A stretch of DNA of 10,884 nt from Planctomycetota bacterium (GCA_014381385.1 JACNLR010000064.1:1-10884), one strand, 5' to 3'. Counted from the stretch's first letter, positions 1 through 7,462 are shown. The notes: generated by a model from the sequence alone, not told the origin. Numbers and translations: made by a program.

Positions 1-98
1 ACACCGCACGCCGCTTCGTCGTAATCCAATAACGCACAACAACTTACGTATTTTTCGCCTCTTTATACACCGCTTTTTGCCCTCCCATACTTATTCTC

Positions 99-142
99 CT
101 CTGAGACTTTTTTTTGGCTGATGCCAAAAAATAGTCTCAGAG
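99..142. other. Long hairpin inside the inverted-repeat element
   Basis: Bases 99-118 pair with 123-142, leaving the four-base loop TGAT (119-122). By hand alignment 19 of 20 positions pair; the exception is a T-T mismatch at 109/132. This fold uses the same left-arm bases that the 28-bp outer stem needs, so the two structures exclude each other. On neither strand is the hairpin followed by a T-run, so it does not look like a standard intrinsic terminator, although it could still stabilise the 3' end of the minus-strand operon transcript. Confidence 0.7.
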
Positions 143-144
143 CG

Positions 145-171
145 CAAAAACGGTCTCAGAGGCGATTTTTG
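145..171. other. Small hairpin presenting the repeated motif in its loop
   Basis: Bases 145-152 (CAAAAACG) pair with 163-171 through eight base pairs with one bulged A at 165. The ten-base loop, 153-162, is a copy of the motif GTCTCAGAGG. This loop is complementary to 98-107 in the left arm, so a loop-arm interaction is sterically conceivable in single-stranded nucleic acid. The stem is A/T-rich and weak, so it may be incidental. Confidence 0.4.
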
Positions 172-242
172 GGCTTTAAAAAGTCTCAGAGGAGAATAAG
201 TATGGTTGGGATGCGGATGGCAGCGAGGAGGTGGAAATTGGA

Positions 243-1538
243 TTAATTTTGGAAGGGCTCGAGGACGTTGCCGGCCTCAGTAGGGTGGAGCCGAAGCACA
301 TTGTCGCCGTTTTCAAGTATCCATTGGTTCGATGCATCGAGTGCAATTCGGACAGTATCAAGTGGAGCCAAGTCATAGCCAATCAACGTAACCGAAGCTA
401 CTTCATCCCCGCTTGGATACGCACTAATCGCAACTGAAAGTGGTTTTGTTTCGAGTACCCAAGCAAGTAAAGATTCGATTGCTGGCGTGTCCGCAAGCAT
501 TCCATTTGCATCTACCCAACGATCGATTTCGCGTGTCATTTTCACTTCCTTGTTGCCAGTACGAATGACGACTTGTTTCACATCAAAACGCGACACCCCG
601 CTCCCCGTTGAATCAACAAACATTTCAGGAACTGGAAACAACTGCGCAAGTGCTTCCATAGACATTCTAAAGACTACAGGGTTACCAACAACCATGACGT
701 ATCGGTCCTGTGATCCTGCCGCAACTCTCCCTCCAATCCAAACTGAAAGGTCTTCACCGTTGCGATTCGTTACAGTGAAAGTAGCCGCTGGAATGTCTAA
801 GCCAAACATTGAAAGGTCGGCTGGCTCATCCAAGACGTACCTACCAACGCGGGCAGCTGCTAATTTACCGACCCACTCCGCCAACATGCCTTGGTCCACC
901 CTCGCAGAAACAGGCTCCTTCATTTCCCACCGTCCATCTTTCCTTTCAAGAAGCAGGCGGTCACCATCTACATCTCGCTCGATACCAGCACCATCTATTG
1001 CAAAATTAGGAAACAAGCGAACGTCCCGCCACATTCTGTAATCCATATCAATCACTCGTCGATGCAAGGATTGACTAACAAGCAAAGGCGATTGCCCATC
1101 GATTTTTGCATACGCTCTTCCCCCAAGGGTTTTGCGACCTAAAAATACTTTTACAGCGTTATCACCATCAGACAACTCAATACTATTAGCACCCGCTCCA
1201 AGCCCGAGCACTTCAAGAGATGCATTGTTTTGTATAACACCTAGCACTTGTAGACCCTGAACACTCTCAATAATTGCCAGCATAGAAGCGGAGTCTATTG
1301 CCAATGCAAACGGTGTTACCTGATTCCATACACCATCTGAATTTTCAAATGTAAATGCCTGATCACCTCGTTTGAGGGTAATCAAACGAATGTTGTCAAA
1401 CTGCACAGCATTTTCTGGAACTAATGTTACAACCTTGCTCATCGTTGACTGCACTGCGACTGTTTGCACGCGTAATGCTAGAACGAGAGAAACAATTGCA
1501 ATAACAGCCAAAATAATCATGTCACGCGTTTGAATCAT
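243..1538 (-). CDS. DUF4340 domain protein, membrane anchored
   Basis: A 431-residue protein, third gene of the minus-strand operon. An N-terminal hydrophobic segment at about residues 6-24 follows a short charged start (MIQTRD), giving one membrane anchor with the rest probably extracytoplasmic. The remainder is a soluble, beta-rich sequence typical of DUF4340, with repeated patterns such as 'WIGGRVAAGSQDRYVMV' that resemble the 'lGk....g..Yv...' units of the family. DUF4340 proteins usually sit beside GldA/GldG-type ABC transporter genes, as here, and are presumed accessory subunits; their biochemical role is not established. The ATG at 1536-1538 overlaps the preceding TGA (ATGA) and has AAGGAG six bases upstream, so it is preferred over a 51-residue longer frame whose extra N-terminus is merely a shadow of the upstream gene. 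Confidence 0.85.
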   Translation of the reverse strand: MIQTRDMIILAVIAIVSLVLALRVQTVAVQSTMSKVVTLVPENAVQFDNIRLITLKRGDQAFTFENSDGVWNQVTPFALAIDSASMLAIIESVQGLQVLGVIQNNASLEVLGLGAGANSIELSDGDNAVKVFLGRKTLGGRAYAKIDGQSPLLVSQSLHRRVIDMDYRMWRDVRLFPNFAIDGAGIERDVDGDRLLLERKDGRWEMKEPVSARVDQGMLAEWVGKLAAARVGRYVLDEPADLSMFGLDIPAATFTVTNRNGEDLSVWIGGRVAAGSQDRYVMVVGNPVVFRMSMEALAQLFPVPEMFVDSTGSGVSRFDVKQVVIRTGNKEVKMTREIDRWVDANGMLADTPAIESLLAWVLETKPLSVAISAYPSGDEVASVTLIGYDLAPLDTVRIALDASNQWILENGDNVLRLHPTEAGNVLEPFQN

Positions 1539-4216
1539 CCTCGACTCCTTCGCAGCGAAGTTACTGCCGTAGCGATAAGCAACAACGCAGGTAGACCTAG
1601 CACAAGGATTGCAGACCAAGCCATGTAGGACGCAGGAGTCAAGCCACTCACTCGGCTTGATTGCTTGCCAATTGGGCTCGCAGCTATCCAACTATCCAAA
1701 CCAGCTAGCCATTCAACTGATGCTAGGAGTAACTCGCTATTCCCAGGATTTATCATCGCGATATTGTTTCCCCCAAGGGACATCGCCCTGTCAGCTGCCC
1801 ATGTCAACATCCAACCCCCCGACCCAATCACAATTGCCCTAGCCCCACCATGATGCTCCACTGCTGTTGCTACTTGCATAATGTGTTGAAGTGGAACTTT
1901 TCCCACACTGTCGAGCCCATCTAACTCCCACCTAGCTTCCAACCACTTGTCGGTTGCAGGGGCAATTTCCACGAGTGGTTGCCCTCCTTCGACCTCGATT
2001 GGAAACGGCAAGAAAAGTTGCCTTCCGTTTACTGCACGAGCTATTAAATGATCACTTTGTAACTCTGAAATCATTTGCGATTTTAAGACCTCCAACTGAT
2101 TGGGGCCAACTGCAATTTGCTCAACTAACACCTTTTCAGTATCCGTTCCTACACCAATCGTGCTTGCCAATTCCGCCCATGGATCGCTTTGTCCATATCT
2201 TGGTAATAAACTAGGTTGAAGATTGAGCATCACAGGTTCATTTCCAGCAAGCAACCCTGCTGTTGCATCAAGTAGAGACTGCTCACTTGGTGAGGGTACA
2301 AGCCCCGCTCGGCTCGAGGGTGGAATCACAACCCAAACTACCTTGCTATCACCGGTATCTGGTCGTTTACTTTTAAAAGGAATCCACTCCTTGACGTTTA
2401 TTCTGCTGGTTTCTAACAATCCACGCACCGCCCAAAGATCAACATTGTTAGGTCGTTGAACTAAGAGCGACTCCTCTTCGCTATGCATAAATACCACCGT
2501 TGGTAGGTTTGTAGATTGAAGAGAACGCATCGCAGATGATAGTATGTGTTCTCCTCGAAAGCGCTGATCGGTTGCAATCGATTCTGGTTTTGACACACTC
2601 GTTGGAAAAATCATAGTTGCGGGAATCATCAAGGCTCGAGTTGGAGACATGAGTATCGCGCCTTCGCCTGTTGCCAACTGAGTAGCAAGTTGCCCAAGCT
2701 CAAGTTTCCCCAACCTCCGCAAGTCATCATCGGAACGTGCAAGTTGTTTAGCCATATTTTCAAATGGCTCAACCTTTTGCAAACAAACTGATGCTATCGC
2801 ATTACTTCTTCCGTTGGATAACCACCAAGCAACTTTTGAAAGTTCCTGCGACCACTGGCCGTTTGCTGCAACGAGAATGTCACGGGCAACTGCGATTTGC
2901 GGCAACGGTCGGCCTGCATCAACCTGCATCGCTTTCTCAACTTCTTTTAAAATCAAGCCGCCATCATTTCCAAGCAGTGCAAGTGAACTTGTTAGCGTGC
3001 GTAACGTTTCTTCTTCTGTGGTCGTTGACGGAATTTTCGCCACAGACTCAACCCATGTTGATGTACTTGCTGCAAACAACATTAGAGTTTTGAACGATTC
3101 TATGCCATTGTTGATAGCTGTTTCTGCAGCGATAAGCTCGTCGCCGTAGAGAGTGATCAAATCTCGAAGCATTTGATCATACAATTCAATTGAGTTAGGA
3201 TCTGCTGGATTAATCCGCTCAACTCGGAGTAATTCTGACTCTTCTTGATACCGTCGTAACACTTCGTCGACTTGACGGAGCATTGACCTTGAAACGTTCG
3301 TGTCATCAAGTAAAACCACTATTTTCCAAGGCTTTTCAAGTGTTGAAAGGAGTTGTTTTGATTGATCACTTAGCGTGTATGCACGAGAACCTGTTGCGTC
3401 AATTCGCACCCGCACCGAATCGTGCATCGAAAATACGTTTATTGATACGATGAAAACCAAAAGAAGCAAAACGCATATAGTCAAGCGGATAGGCTGCATT
3501 GCGAATCGCTTCGTCTTATTAATTGCAAACATTGTTACCCAACCCATCATTATTGTTATCGATAAGAAGTAAACAATGTTAGCGCTGTCTATTAACCCAA
3601 TTGCGAACTCGCCAGTGCGTAAATCTGGATCTATCGCAAAAATAATATCAGCGAAACGAGTCGGGACATAGTTAGGTAATACTTTAGTTGCAAGTGAAAG
3701 CGTAAGCCATAGAAATGTAGTCACGAGATATGCAACCGTTTGCGAAGTCGTACAAGCGGACACAACTAATCCCGTACCTATCACTGCACCGCCAAGCAAA
3801 AACAAACCTAAATACCCACTTAATACCGCGCCATAATCTACAGACGCATATAGTTCTAAAACAAAGACAAGTGGAAATGTCGTTGCAAGAACCATACATA
3901 AAAAGGCGATCGCAGCTAACGATTTTCCTTTTGCAATCTCAAACGGCGATGCGGGCGAAGCAAGAACTGCTTCCCATGTGCCAACACGTCGCTCTTCTGC
4001 GATAAGTCGCATTGTAAGTGCAGGACAAAGGAACAAAATCAACCACGCTGCAAACTCAAAAACAGGTCGCATTGTGGCAATGCTGCTTGGATTTAACACT
4101 TGCGCGACAAAAACAATTCCACAAGTCAACGCGAACAATGAAGCAACAATTGCGCCTGTGGGCACAATCATTAAAGACCATAAGTCTCGGCGAGCGGTTG
4201 CAAAAATTCTTTTCAC
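1535..4216 (-). CDS. Fused ABC-2 type permease and GldG-like transport auxiliary protein
   Basis: An 893-residue protein combining two functions often encoded separately. Residues 1-235 form an ABC-2 type permease with about six hydrophobic segments (roughly 17-38, 54-72, 100-121, 131-153, 160-178 and 212-232), including the cytoplasmic stretch 'AEERRVGTWEAVLASP' common in GldF-like permeases. A further membrane helix at about 243-262 leads into a large extracytoplasmic region, about 265-860. This region starts with the GldG-like 'AYTLSDQSKQLLSTL' (280-294) and ends with 'NSELLLASVEWLAG' (827-839 region). A last helix at about 865-885 is followed by the basic tail RRSRG, the family's usual C-terminus. 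The start is a GTG overlapping the ATPase stop codon (GTGA). The partner ATPase is immediately upstream and the DUF4340 gene downstream. The substrate is unknown; homologues are named after Bacteroidetes gliding, but this does not imply gliding here. Confidence 0.85.
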   Translation of the reverse strand: MKRIFATARRDLWSLMIVPTGAIVASLFALTCGIVFVAQVLNPSSIATMRPVFEFAAWLILFLCPALTMRLIAEERRVGTWEAVLASPASPFEIAKGKSLAAIAFLCMVLATTFPLVFVLELYASVDYGAVLSGYLGLFLLGGAVIGTGLVVSACTTSQTVAYLVTTFLWLTLSLATKVLPNYVPTRFADIIFAIDPDLRTGEFAIGLIDSANIVYFLSITIMMGWVTMFAINKTKRFAMQPIRLTICVLLLLVFIVSINVFSMHDSVRVRIDATGSRAYTLSDQSKQLLSTLEKPWKIVVLLDDTNVSRSMLRQVDEVLRRYQEESELLRVERINPADPNSIELYDQMLRDLITLYGDELIAAETAINNGIESFKTLMLFAASTSTWVESVAKIPSTTTEEETLRTLTSSLALLGNDGGLILKEVEKAMQVDAGRPLPQIAVARDILVAANGQWSQELSKVAWWLSNGRSNAIASVCLQKVEPFENMAKQLARSDDDLRRLGKLELGQLATQLATGEGAILMSPTRALMIPATMIFPTSVSKPESIATDQRFRGEHILSSAMRSLQSTNLPTVVFMHSEEESLLVQRPNNVDLWAVRGLLETSRINVKEWIPFKSKRPDTGDSKVVWVVIPPSSRAGLVPSPSEQSLLDATAGLLAGNEPVMLNLQPSLLPRYGQSDPWAELASTIGVGTDTEKVLVEQIAVGPNQLEVLKSQMISELQSDHLIARAVNGRQLFLPFPIEVEGGQPLVEIAPATDKWLEARWELDGLDSVGKVPLQHIMQVATAVEHHGGARAIVIGSGGWMLTWAADRAMSLGGNNIAMINPGNSELLLASVEWLAGLDSWIAASPIGKQSSRVSGLTPASYMAWSAILVLGLPALLLIATAVTSLRRSRG
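1545..1550 (-). promoter_or_regulatory. Shine-Dalgarno site fixing the DUF4340 start
   Basis: On the minus strand AAGGAG lies six bases before the ATG at 1538-1536, inside the end of the upstream gene. It supports translational coupling through the ATGA overlap and rules out the longer start for the DUF4340 protein. Confidence 0.75.
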
Positions 4217-5112
4217 GCGCTTACCTCTGATGCAGAGATTATTCGAAGATAATTCGCTTCTAAGGAATCTAACGTAGGCCGTAACAGTCGCAATTTCCCT
4301 GCTACCTCGACCACCGTATTTGCAATTGCTTGACCGTCAGTGCCGTGTACAGTGCACCTTGACCATTCTTCGTCGATTCGAATTACATCTGTGCCTTGCA
4401 ACTGTTCTACAACTCCATGCGGAGAAACTTCTACTACGTACCCATCCTTGCTCGAACGTAACGCAGTAAAGTCGCCATCAAAAACGCACTTGCCGTAATT
4501 AATGATTGAAACTACGTCACATGTTGCTTCAACTTCTGCAAGGTTATGCGAGGAATAGAGTATTGCAGCACTTTGAGAAACTTCTTGTAACAATGTTCGG
4601 AACGATGCATTTTGCGCTGGGTCTAAACCAGTTGATGGTTCATCAAGCACAACAAGTTTCGGCTTGTGCACTAACGCCGCTGCAAGTGATACACGTTGCC
4701 GATAGCCGCGCGACAGCGATCCAATCGGTTTGCGCAATACATTTACAATGTCGCACCGCTGCGCCCAATGTGAAATTGCTTCTCGCCTTTCATCCCCAGA
4801 TAATCCATACATGGAAGCGGTGTGCTGTAAATATTCTATAGGTAGGAATTCAAGTGGAAGTGGTGCGCCCTCTGGGACGTAGCCGAGCGCTTGCTTGGCA
4901 ACGCTTGGCGAAATTGAAATATCTGTACCGTGTATAGTCACACTCCCGGAGGTCGGAGCAAGAACGCCACAAATCATTCGGATAGTTGTCGACTTCCCTG
5001 CACCATTTGGACCCAACAGTCCACGAATCTGTCCAACTTGCACAGAAAGGTCGAGGGTATCAACTGCCACAGCGCAGCCAAAAGATTTACATAAAGAATG
5101 TGTTTGCAGCAT
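4213..5112 (-). CDS. ABC transporter ATP-binding protein, GldA type
   Basis: A 299-residue cytoplasmic ATPase that should energise the permease encoded directly downstream. All nucleotide-binding motifs are intact: Walker A GPNGAGKST at about 34-42, the signature LSRGYRQRV at about 133-141, Walker B with catalytic Glu (LVVLDEP) at about 153-159, the D-loop in STGLDP, and the H-loop His in SSHN at about 189. The Q-loop position reads GYVPEGAPLP, with Glu where many ABC ATPases have Gln; this and the 'LSxGYRQRV' signature are typical of the GldA/CcmA-like branch. A C-terminal extension of about 80 residues follows, as in other exporters of this branch. I chose the ATG at 5110-5112 (MLQTHSLCKSFG). 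An in-frame TTG seven codons upstream is possible, and neither has a clear Shine-Dalgarno sequence. It is the first gene of the minus-strand operon. Confidence 0.9.
   Translation of the reverse strand: MLQTHSLCKSFGCAVAVDTLDLSVQVGQIRGLLGPNGAGKSTTIRMICGVLAPTSGSVTIHGTDISISPSVAKQALGYVPEGAPLPLEFLPIEYLQHTASMYGLSGDERREAISHWAQRCDIVNVLRKPIGSLSRGYRQRVSLAAALVHKPKLVVLDEPSTGLDPAQNASFRTLLQEVSQSAAILYSSHNLAEVEATCDVVSIINYGKCVFDGDFTALRSSKDGYVVEVSPHGVVEQLQGTDVIRIDEEWSRCTVHGTDGQAIANTVVEVAGKLRLLRPTLDSLEANYLRIISASEVSA
4224..4228 (-). promoter_or_regulatory. Shine-Dalgarno site for the GTG start of the permease fusion
   Basis: On the minus strand AGAGG lies seven bases before the GTG at 4216-4214, within the last codons of the ATPase gene. 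It supports the GTG start and coupled translation of ATPase and permease. Confidence 0.6.
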
Positions 5113-5260
5113 GGAAAAAGAGGAATCGTACAAAAGTAAGCGTCAAAAGCGGGAATTTTTACCAAACTACTCTCTTTGTACAGCCAAAAAGGGCAATTCT
5201 CCGATGCATTCGTGATTGCATCCCTCAGAATTGAGGGTAGTCTAAGAGTACAGGATTTAT
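5113..5260. promoter_or_regulatory. Divergent intergenic region between the two operons
   Basis: This 148-bp stretch must hold the 5' signals of both the minus-strand ABC operon and the plus-strand GAF-receiver gene. I see no strong -10/-35 pair in either direction. The most structured element is the palindrome CCCTCAGAATTGAGGG at 5222-5237. On the plus strand it is flanked by TTGCAT (5216-5221) and TAGTCT (5238-5243), which each match the sigma-70 consensus at only three of six positions. If that is a promoter, its spacer is the palindrome, but this is speculative. Confidence 0.4.
5222..5237. repeat. Short palindrome upstream of the GAF-receiver gene
   Basis: CCCTCA (5222-5227) and TGAGGG (5232-5237) form a perfect six-base inverted repeat around the spacer GAAT, 23 bases before the ATG at 5261. 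It could be a regulator-binding site or a hairpin in the leader RNA. Only one copy was noticed and nothing binds it for certain. Confidence 0.4.
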
Positions 5261-6550
5261 ATGACACACGAGCGTCAACGCCTTCATATCTCATTTGATG
5301 CCTCAATCTCACCCGAGATTAGAGCAGCACTATCAGAACATTTCGAAATAGTCGAATCCGATGGTGTAGGTGACCTCGTCCTTTCCGGTGGCGGCGAGAT
5401 ACAAGCCAAGATAAACGCAATCTGCGATGCGGGCATTGAACTCACCCAGATTGATGCCTCGACTGTGAAATCGCTCAACGTAGCTGAACGTTTACGACTC
5501 ATGGAAGAGAAAGTAGTTCGTTACGTACACGATCTATTGGATATGGATAATTTTGAAATCCGTCTCCTCGACGTTCGCTCTGGCAATTTAGAGCTTGTCA
5601 TTGCTGAAAATCTTTTGCCTTTAAAAATCGGCGAAGTAATCCGCGCAGAAGAGATTGATAATGGTATTTGCGGAAACGTTGCAGCTACAGGCAGAAGTTA
5701 CATCTGTCCAGATGTTTCAAAAGAACCCCTTTACAAGCAAGGTCTTGACTCTGCTTTGTCTACACTCACCGTGCCACTGTGGATGAACGACAAAATTATT
5801 GGTGTGTTCAACGCAGAATCAAATACGTTAGATGCATTTGATGAAAATGATCGGCGTATGGCTGAAATATTTGGAAGGTATATTGCAAGTGCAATGCATA
5901 CGCTTGATCTTCTCGTCATCGAACGATATACAACAAACGAACAAGTCGCAAAAACAATCCTTGATGAACTTGCAGAGCCGTTAAAGGAAATCAACACTCT
6001 AGCGAATGAGCTTATAAAAAGCGATGCAACTGTCGGGCAAAAACTCCTCGATGCATCAGAGTCCGTTCAACAGCGACTTGAAGCATGCACAGCTGGACCT
6101 CAAACAATCATCGATGCGGACAGGGCAAACTTTATTGAACCAGACTCAAGCATGACAGGTAGAAAAATACTTGTTGCGGACGACGAAGAAGTAGTTCGTG
6201 AAGGAGTTGAGGCTGTGTTGCTCAAACTTGGCTGCGTAGTCACCGTTTGCTTAGATGGAACAGAGACAATCGAGCAGCTCAAAAAAGCCCAACGACAGGG
6301 AATTCAATACGATTTGATTATTTCCGACATCCGGATGCCCGGATGTAATGGATACGAAGTTTTTACTGCAGCAAGGGAAATGTGGAAGGCACAACCCGTC
6401 ATTCTTATGACTGGCTTTGGCTACGACCCCCACCACTCCATAATGCGTGCAAGCCAAGAAGGCATGCATACGGTTCTATTCAAACCCTTCAGAACTGACC
6501 AGTTAATTGAAACTGCTAAAAAAGCTTGCCGAAAAACCGCAGAGTGTTAG
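5261..6550 (+). CDS. GAF domain and response-regulator receiver protein
   Basis: A 429-residue cytoplasmic signalling protein with no membrane segment. Residues 1-75 are an unrecognised N-terminal region. Residues about 80-215 form a GAF sensor domain (landmarks 'ATGRSYICPDV' 142-152, 'LTVPLWMNDKIIGVFNAES' 169-187). Residues about 220-290 are helical and resemble the position of a kinase dimerisation region, but show no phospho-accepting His motif, and no ATPase domain follows. Residues about 301-425 are a complete receiver: acidic pair D307-D308, phospho-acceptor D356 in 'DLIISDIRMP', T384 in 'ILMTGFG' and K408 in 'LFKPF'. No DNA-binding or enzymatic output domain is present, so it probably relays or senses signals with partners encoded elsewhere. 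From memory, similarly built proteins occur in Planctomycetota. The ATG at 5261 has only a weak AGGA upstream. It is the first gene of the plus-strand block, divergent from the ABC operon. Confidence 0.85.
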   Translation: MTHERQRLHISFDASISPEIRAALSEHFEIVESDGVGDLVLSGGGEIQAKINAICDAGIELTQIDASTVKSLNVAERLRLMEEKVVRYVHDLLDMDNFEIRLLDVRSGNLELVIAENLLPLKIGEVIRAEEIDNGICGNVAATGRSYICPDVSKEPLYKQGLDSALSTLTVPLWMNDKIIGVFNAESNTLDAFDENDRRMAEIFGRYIASAMHTLDLLVIERYTTNEQVAKTILDELAEPLKEINTLANELIKSDATVGQKLLDASESVQQRLEACTAGPQTIIDADRANFIEPDSSMTGRKILVADDEEVVREGVEAVLLKLGCVVTVCLDGTETIEQLKKAQRQGIQYDLIISDIRMPGCNGYEVFTAAREMWKAQPVILMTGFGYDPHHSIMRASQEGMHTVLFKPFRTDQLIETAKKACRKTAEC

Positions 6551-6583
6551 TCGATTTGGGTAAAACCAATCTACAATTCACAT

Positions 6584-7462
6584 GTGCAACAAACAAATAC
6601 AGAACAATGGACGACGCGAAAACTTTTAGCGTGGATGACCCAACGATTCGAATCAAATCAGATTGACTCACCTCGTCTTATTTCGGAAATGCTTCTTACG
6701 CATGTGTTTGGTGGGGAACGAATTGACTTGTATGCAAACGTCGATCGAATCGCAACAGATGGAGAACTCGCAGACTTACGCTCGTTTGTAAAACGAACGC
6801 TCAACCACGAACCGGTTCAATATATTGTTGGCAGTACGTGGTTCTATGGATTGCAATTCGACGTCAACTCGTCAACATTAATCCCAAGAACCTGTACAGA
6901 AACAATTGTAGATCAAGCGATGCAATTCGCGGACCAATCGCAATCCCCTACCCATATCGCTGATATCGGCACCGGCTCAGGCTGCATCGCGATCACAATT
7001 GCTACGCAACGTAAAAATGTGCAAATCGTCGCAACGGATATTGCGAAAGATGCACTCGAACTCGCGCAACAAAATGCTACCAAACATTCCGTGCAAGATC
7101 GCATTACCTTTATCCAAGGAGATGGTTGCGATCCCATTTCCACACTCCAGCCATTTAATATTATCTGTTCCAACCCGCCATACATACCAGACGCGGAAAT
7201 AGCATCTCTTGACCCTAATGTTGGAAAGTGGGAGCCAAATTTGGCGCTTTCTGGTGGCCCAGACGGGCTTTCAGTGCTTGCCCCACTGGTTGAAAACTGC
7301 CCGCAGTACCTTGCTGATGGCGGAGTACTGCTGTTAGAAATTGCAAGCAGCATCAAGGGAGCGGTTTTAGAATTAGCTCGGGCAAACCCAGCCCTAAAGG
7401 AAACCAAAATCCTAAGGGATCGCTTTGGAGATGATCGCTTTATAAGAGCGGTTAAGTCCTAG
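6584..7462 (+). CDS. prmC: Peptide chain release factor N5-glutamine methyltransferase
   Basis: A 292-residue S-adenosylmethionine-dependent enzyme that methylates the glutamine of the GGQ motif in RF1 and RF2, aiding translation termination. The helical N-terminal domain carries the family's 'EPVQYIVG' (76-83). The Rossmann-fold catalytic domain has the SAM-binding 'DIGTGSGCI' (127-135) and the catalytic NPPY (197-200), followed by the PrmC-typical 'EPNLALSGGPDGL' (217-229). The usual 'IPRP(E/D)TE' motif reads IPRTCTE (100-106), losing the proline and the acidic residue that follows it. The start is GTG at 6584; an ATG two bases earlier is in a frame that soon closes. No Shine-Dalgarno sequence is visible. 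Only 33 bases separate it from the gene upstream, suggesting cotranscription. The common neighbour prfA is absent here. Confidence 0.93.
   Translation: MQQTNTEQWTTRKLLAWMTQRFESNQIDSPRLISEMLLTHVFGGERIDLYANVDRIATDGELADLRSFVKRTLNHEPVQYIVGSTWFYGLQFDVNSSTLIPRTCTETIVDQAMQFADQSQSPTHIADIGTGSGCIAITIATQRKNVQIVATDIAKDALELAQQNATKHSVQDRITFIQGDGCDPISTLQPFNIICSNPPYIPDAEIASLDPNVGKWEPNLALSGGPDGLSVLAPLVENCPQYLADGGVLLLEIASSIKGAVLELARANPALKETKILRDRFGDDRFIRAVKS

Larger units (their letters stand above)
80..210. repeat. Nested inverted-repeat element, 28-bp perfect arms
   Basis: Bases 85-112 and 178-205 are perfect reverse complements over 28 bp, separated by 65 bases. Allowing two mismatches, the arms extend to 80-112 and 178-210. 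The nonamer GTCTCAGAG occurs in direct orientation at 134-142, 153-161 and 183-191, and inverted at 99-107, so the left arm can pair with more than one partner. The element lies between the window edge and the 3' end of the DUF4340 gene. No target-site duplication is visible at the arm ends and there is no transposase, so a MITE-like or IS-remnant origin is only one possibility; a structured RNA or an attachment-like site are others. The flanking bases 1-79 hold no recognisable gene. Confidence 0.8.

Noticed and set aside
99..142. The strong hairpin as an intrinsic terminator of the minus-strand operon.
   Set aside because: No U-run follows the stem on the minus strand, and the motif is part of a larger symmetric repeat, so the element is not explained by termination alone.
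134..191. Repeated GTCTCAGAG units as a CRISPR array.
   Set aside because: The units are only nine to eleven bases, spaced 19 and 30 bases apart, with no consistent repeat-spacer length and no cas genes.
487..1041. Plus-strand open frame of 184 codons opposite the DUF4340 gene.
   Set aside because: It is the complement of a family-matched, operon-coupled gene; its product is Ser/Pro-rich without recognisable domains.
1539..1691. A 51-residue N-terminal extension of the DUF4340 protein.
   Set aside because: It lies wholly inside the upstream gene in another frame, has a Cys-rich non-family sequence, and the ATG at 1538 has a good AAGGAG and the operon's typical four-base overlap.
5113..5133. 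A TTG start seven codons before the chosen ATPase start.
   Set aside because: No Shine-Dalgarno sequence supports it, and the ATPase family begins close to the MLQT residues; it remains possible but less likely.
6913..7407. Long minus-strand open frame opposite prmC.
   Set aside because: It is antisense to a gene with clear SAM-binding and NPPY motifs; its Ser/Ala-rich product matches no family and has no start signal.
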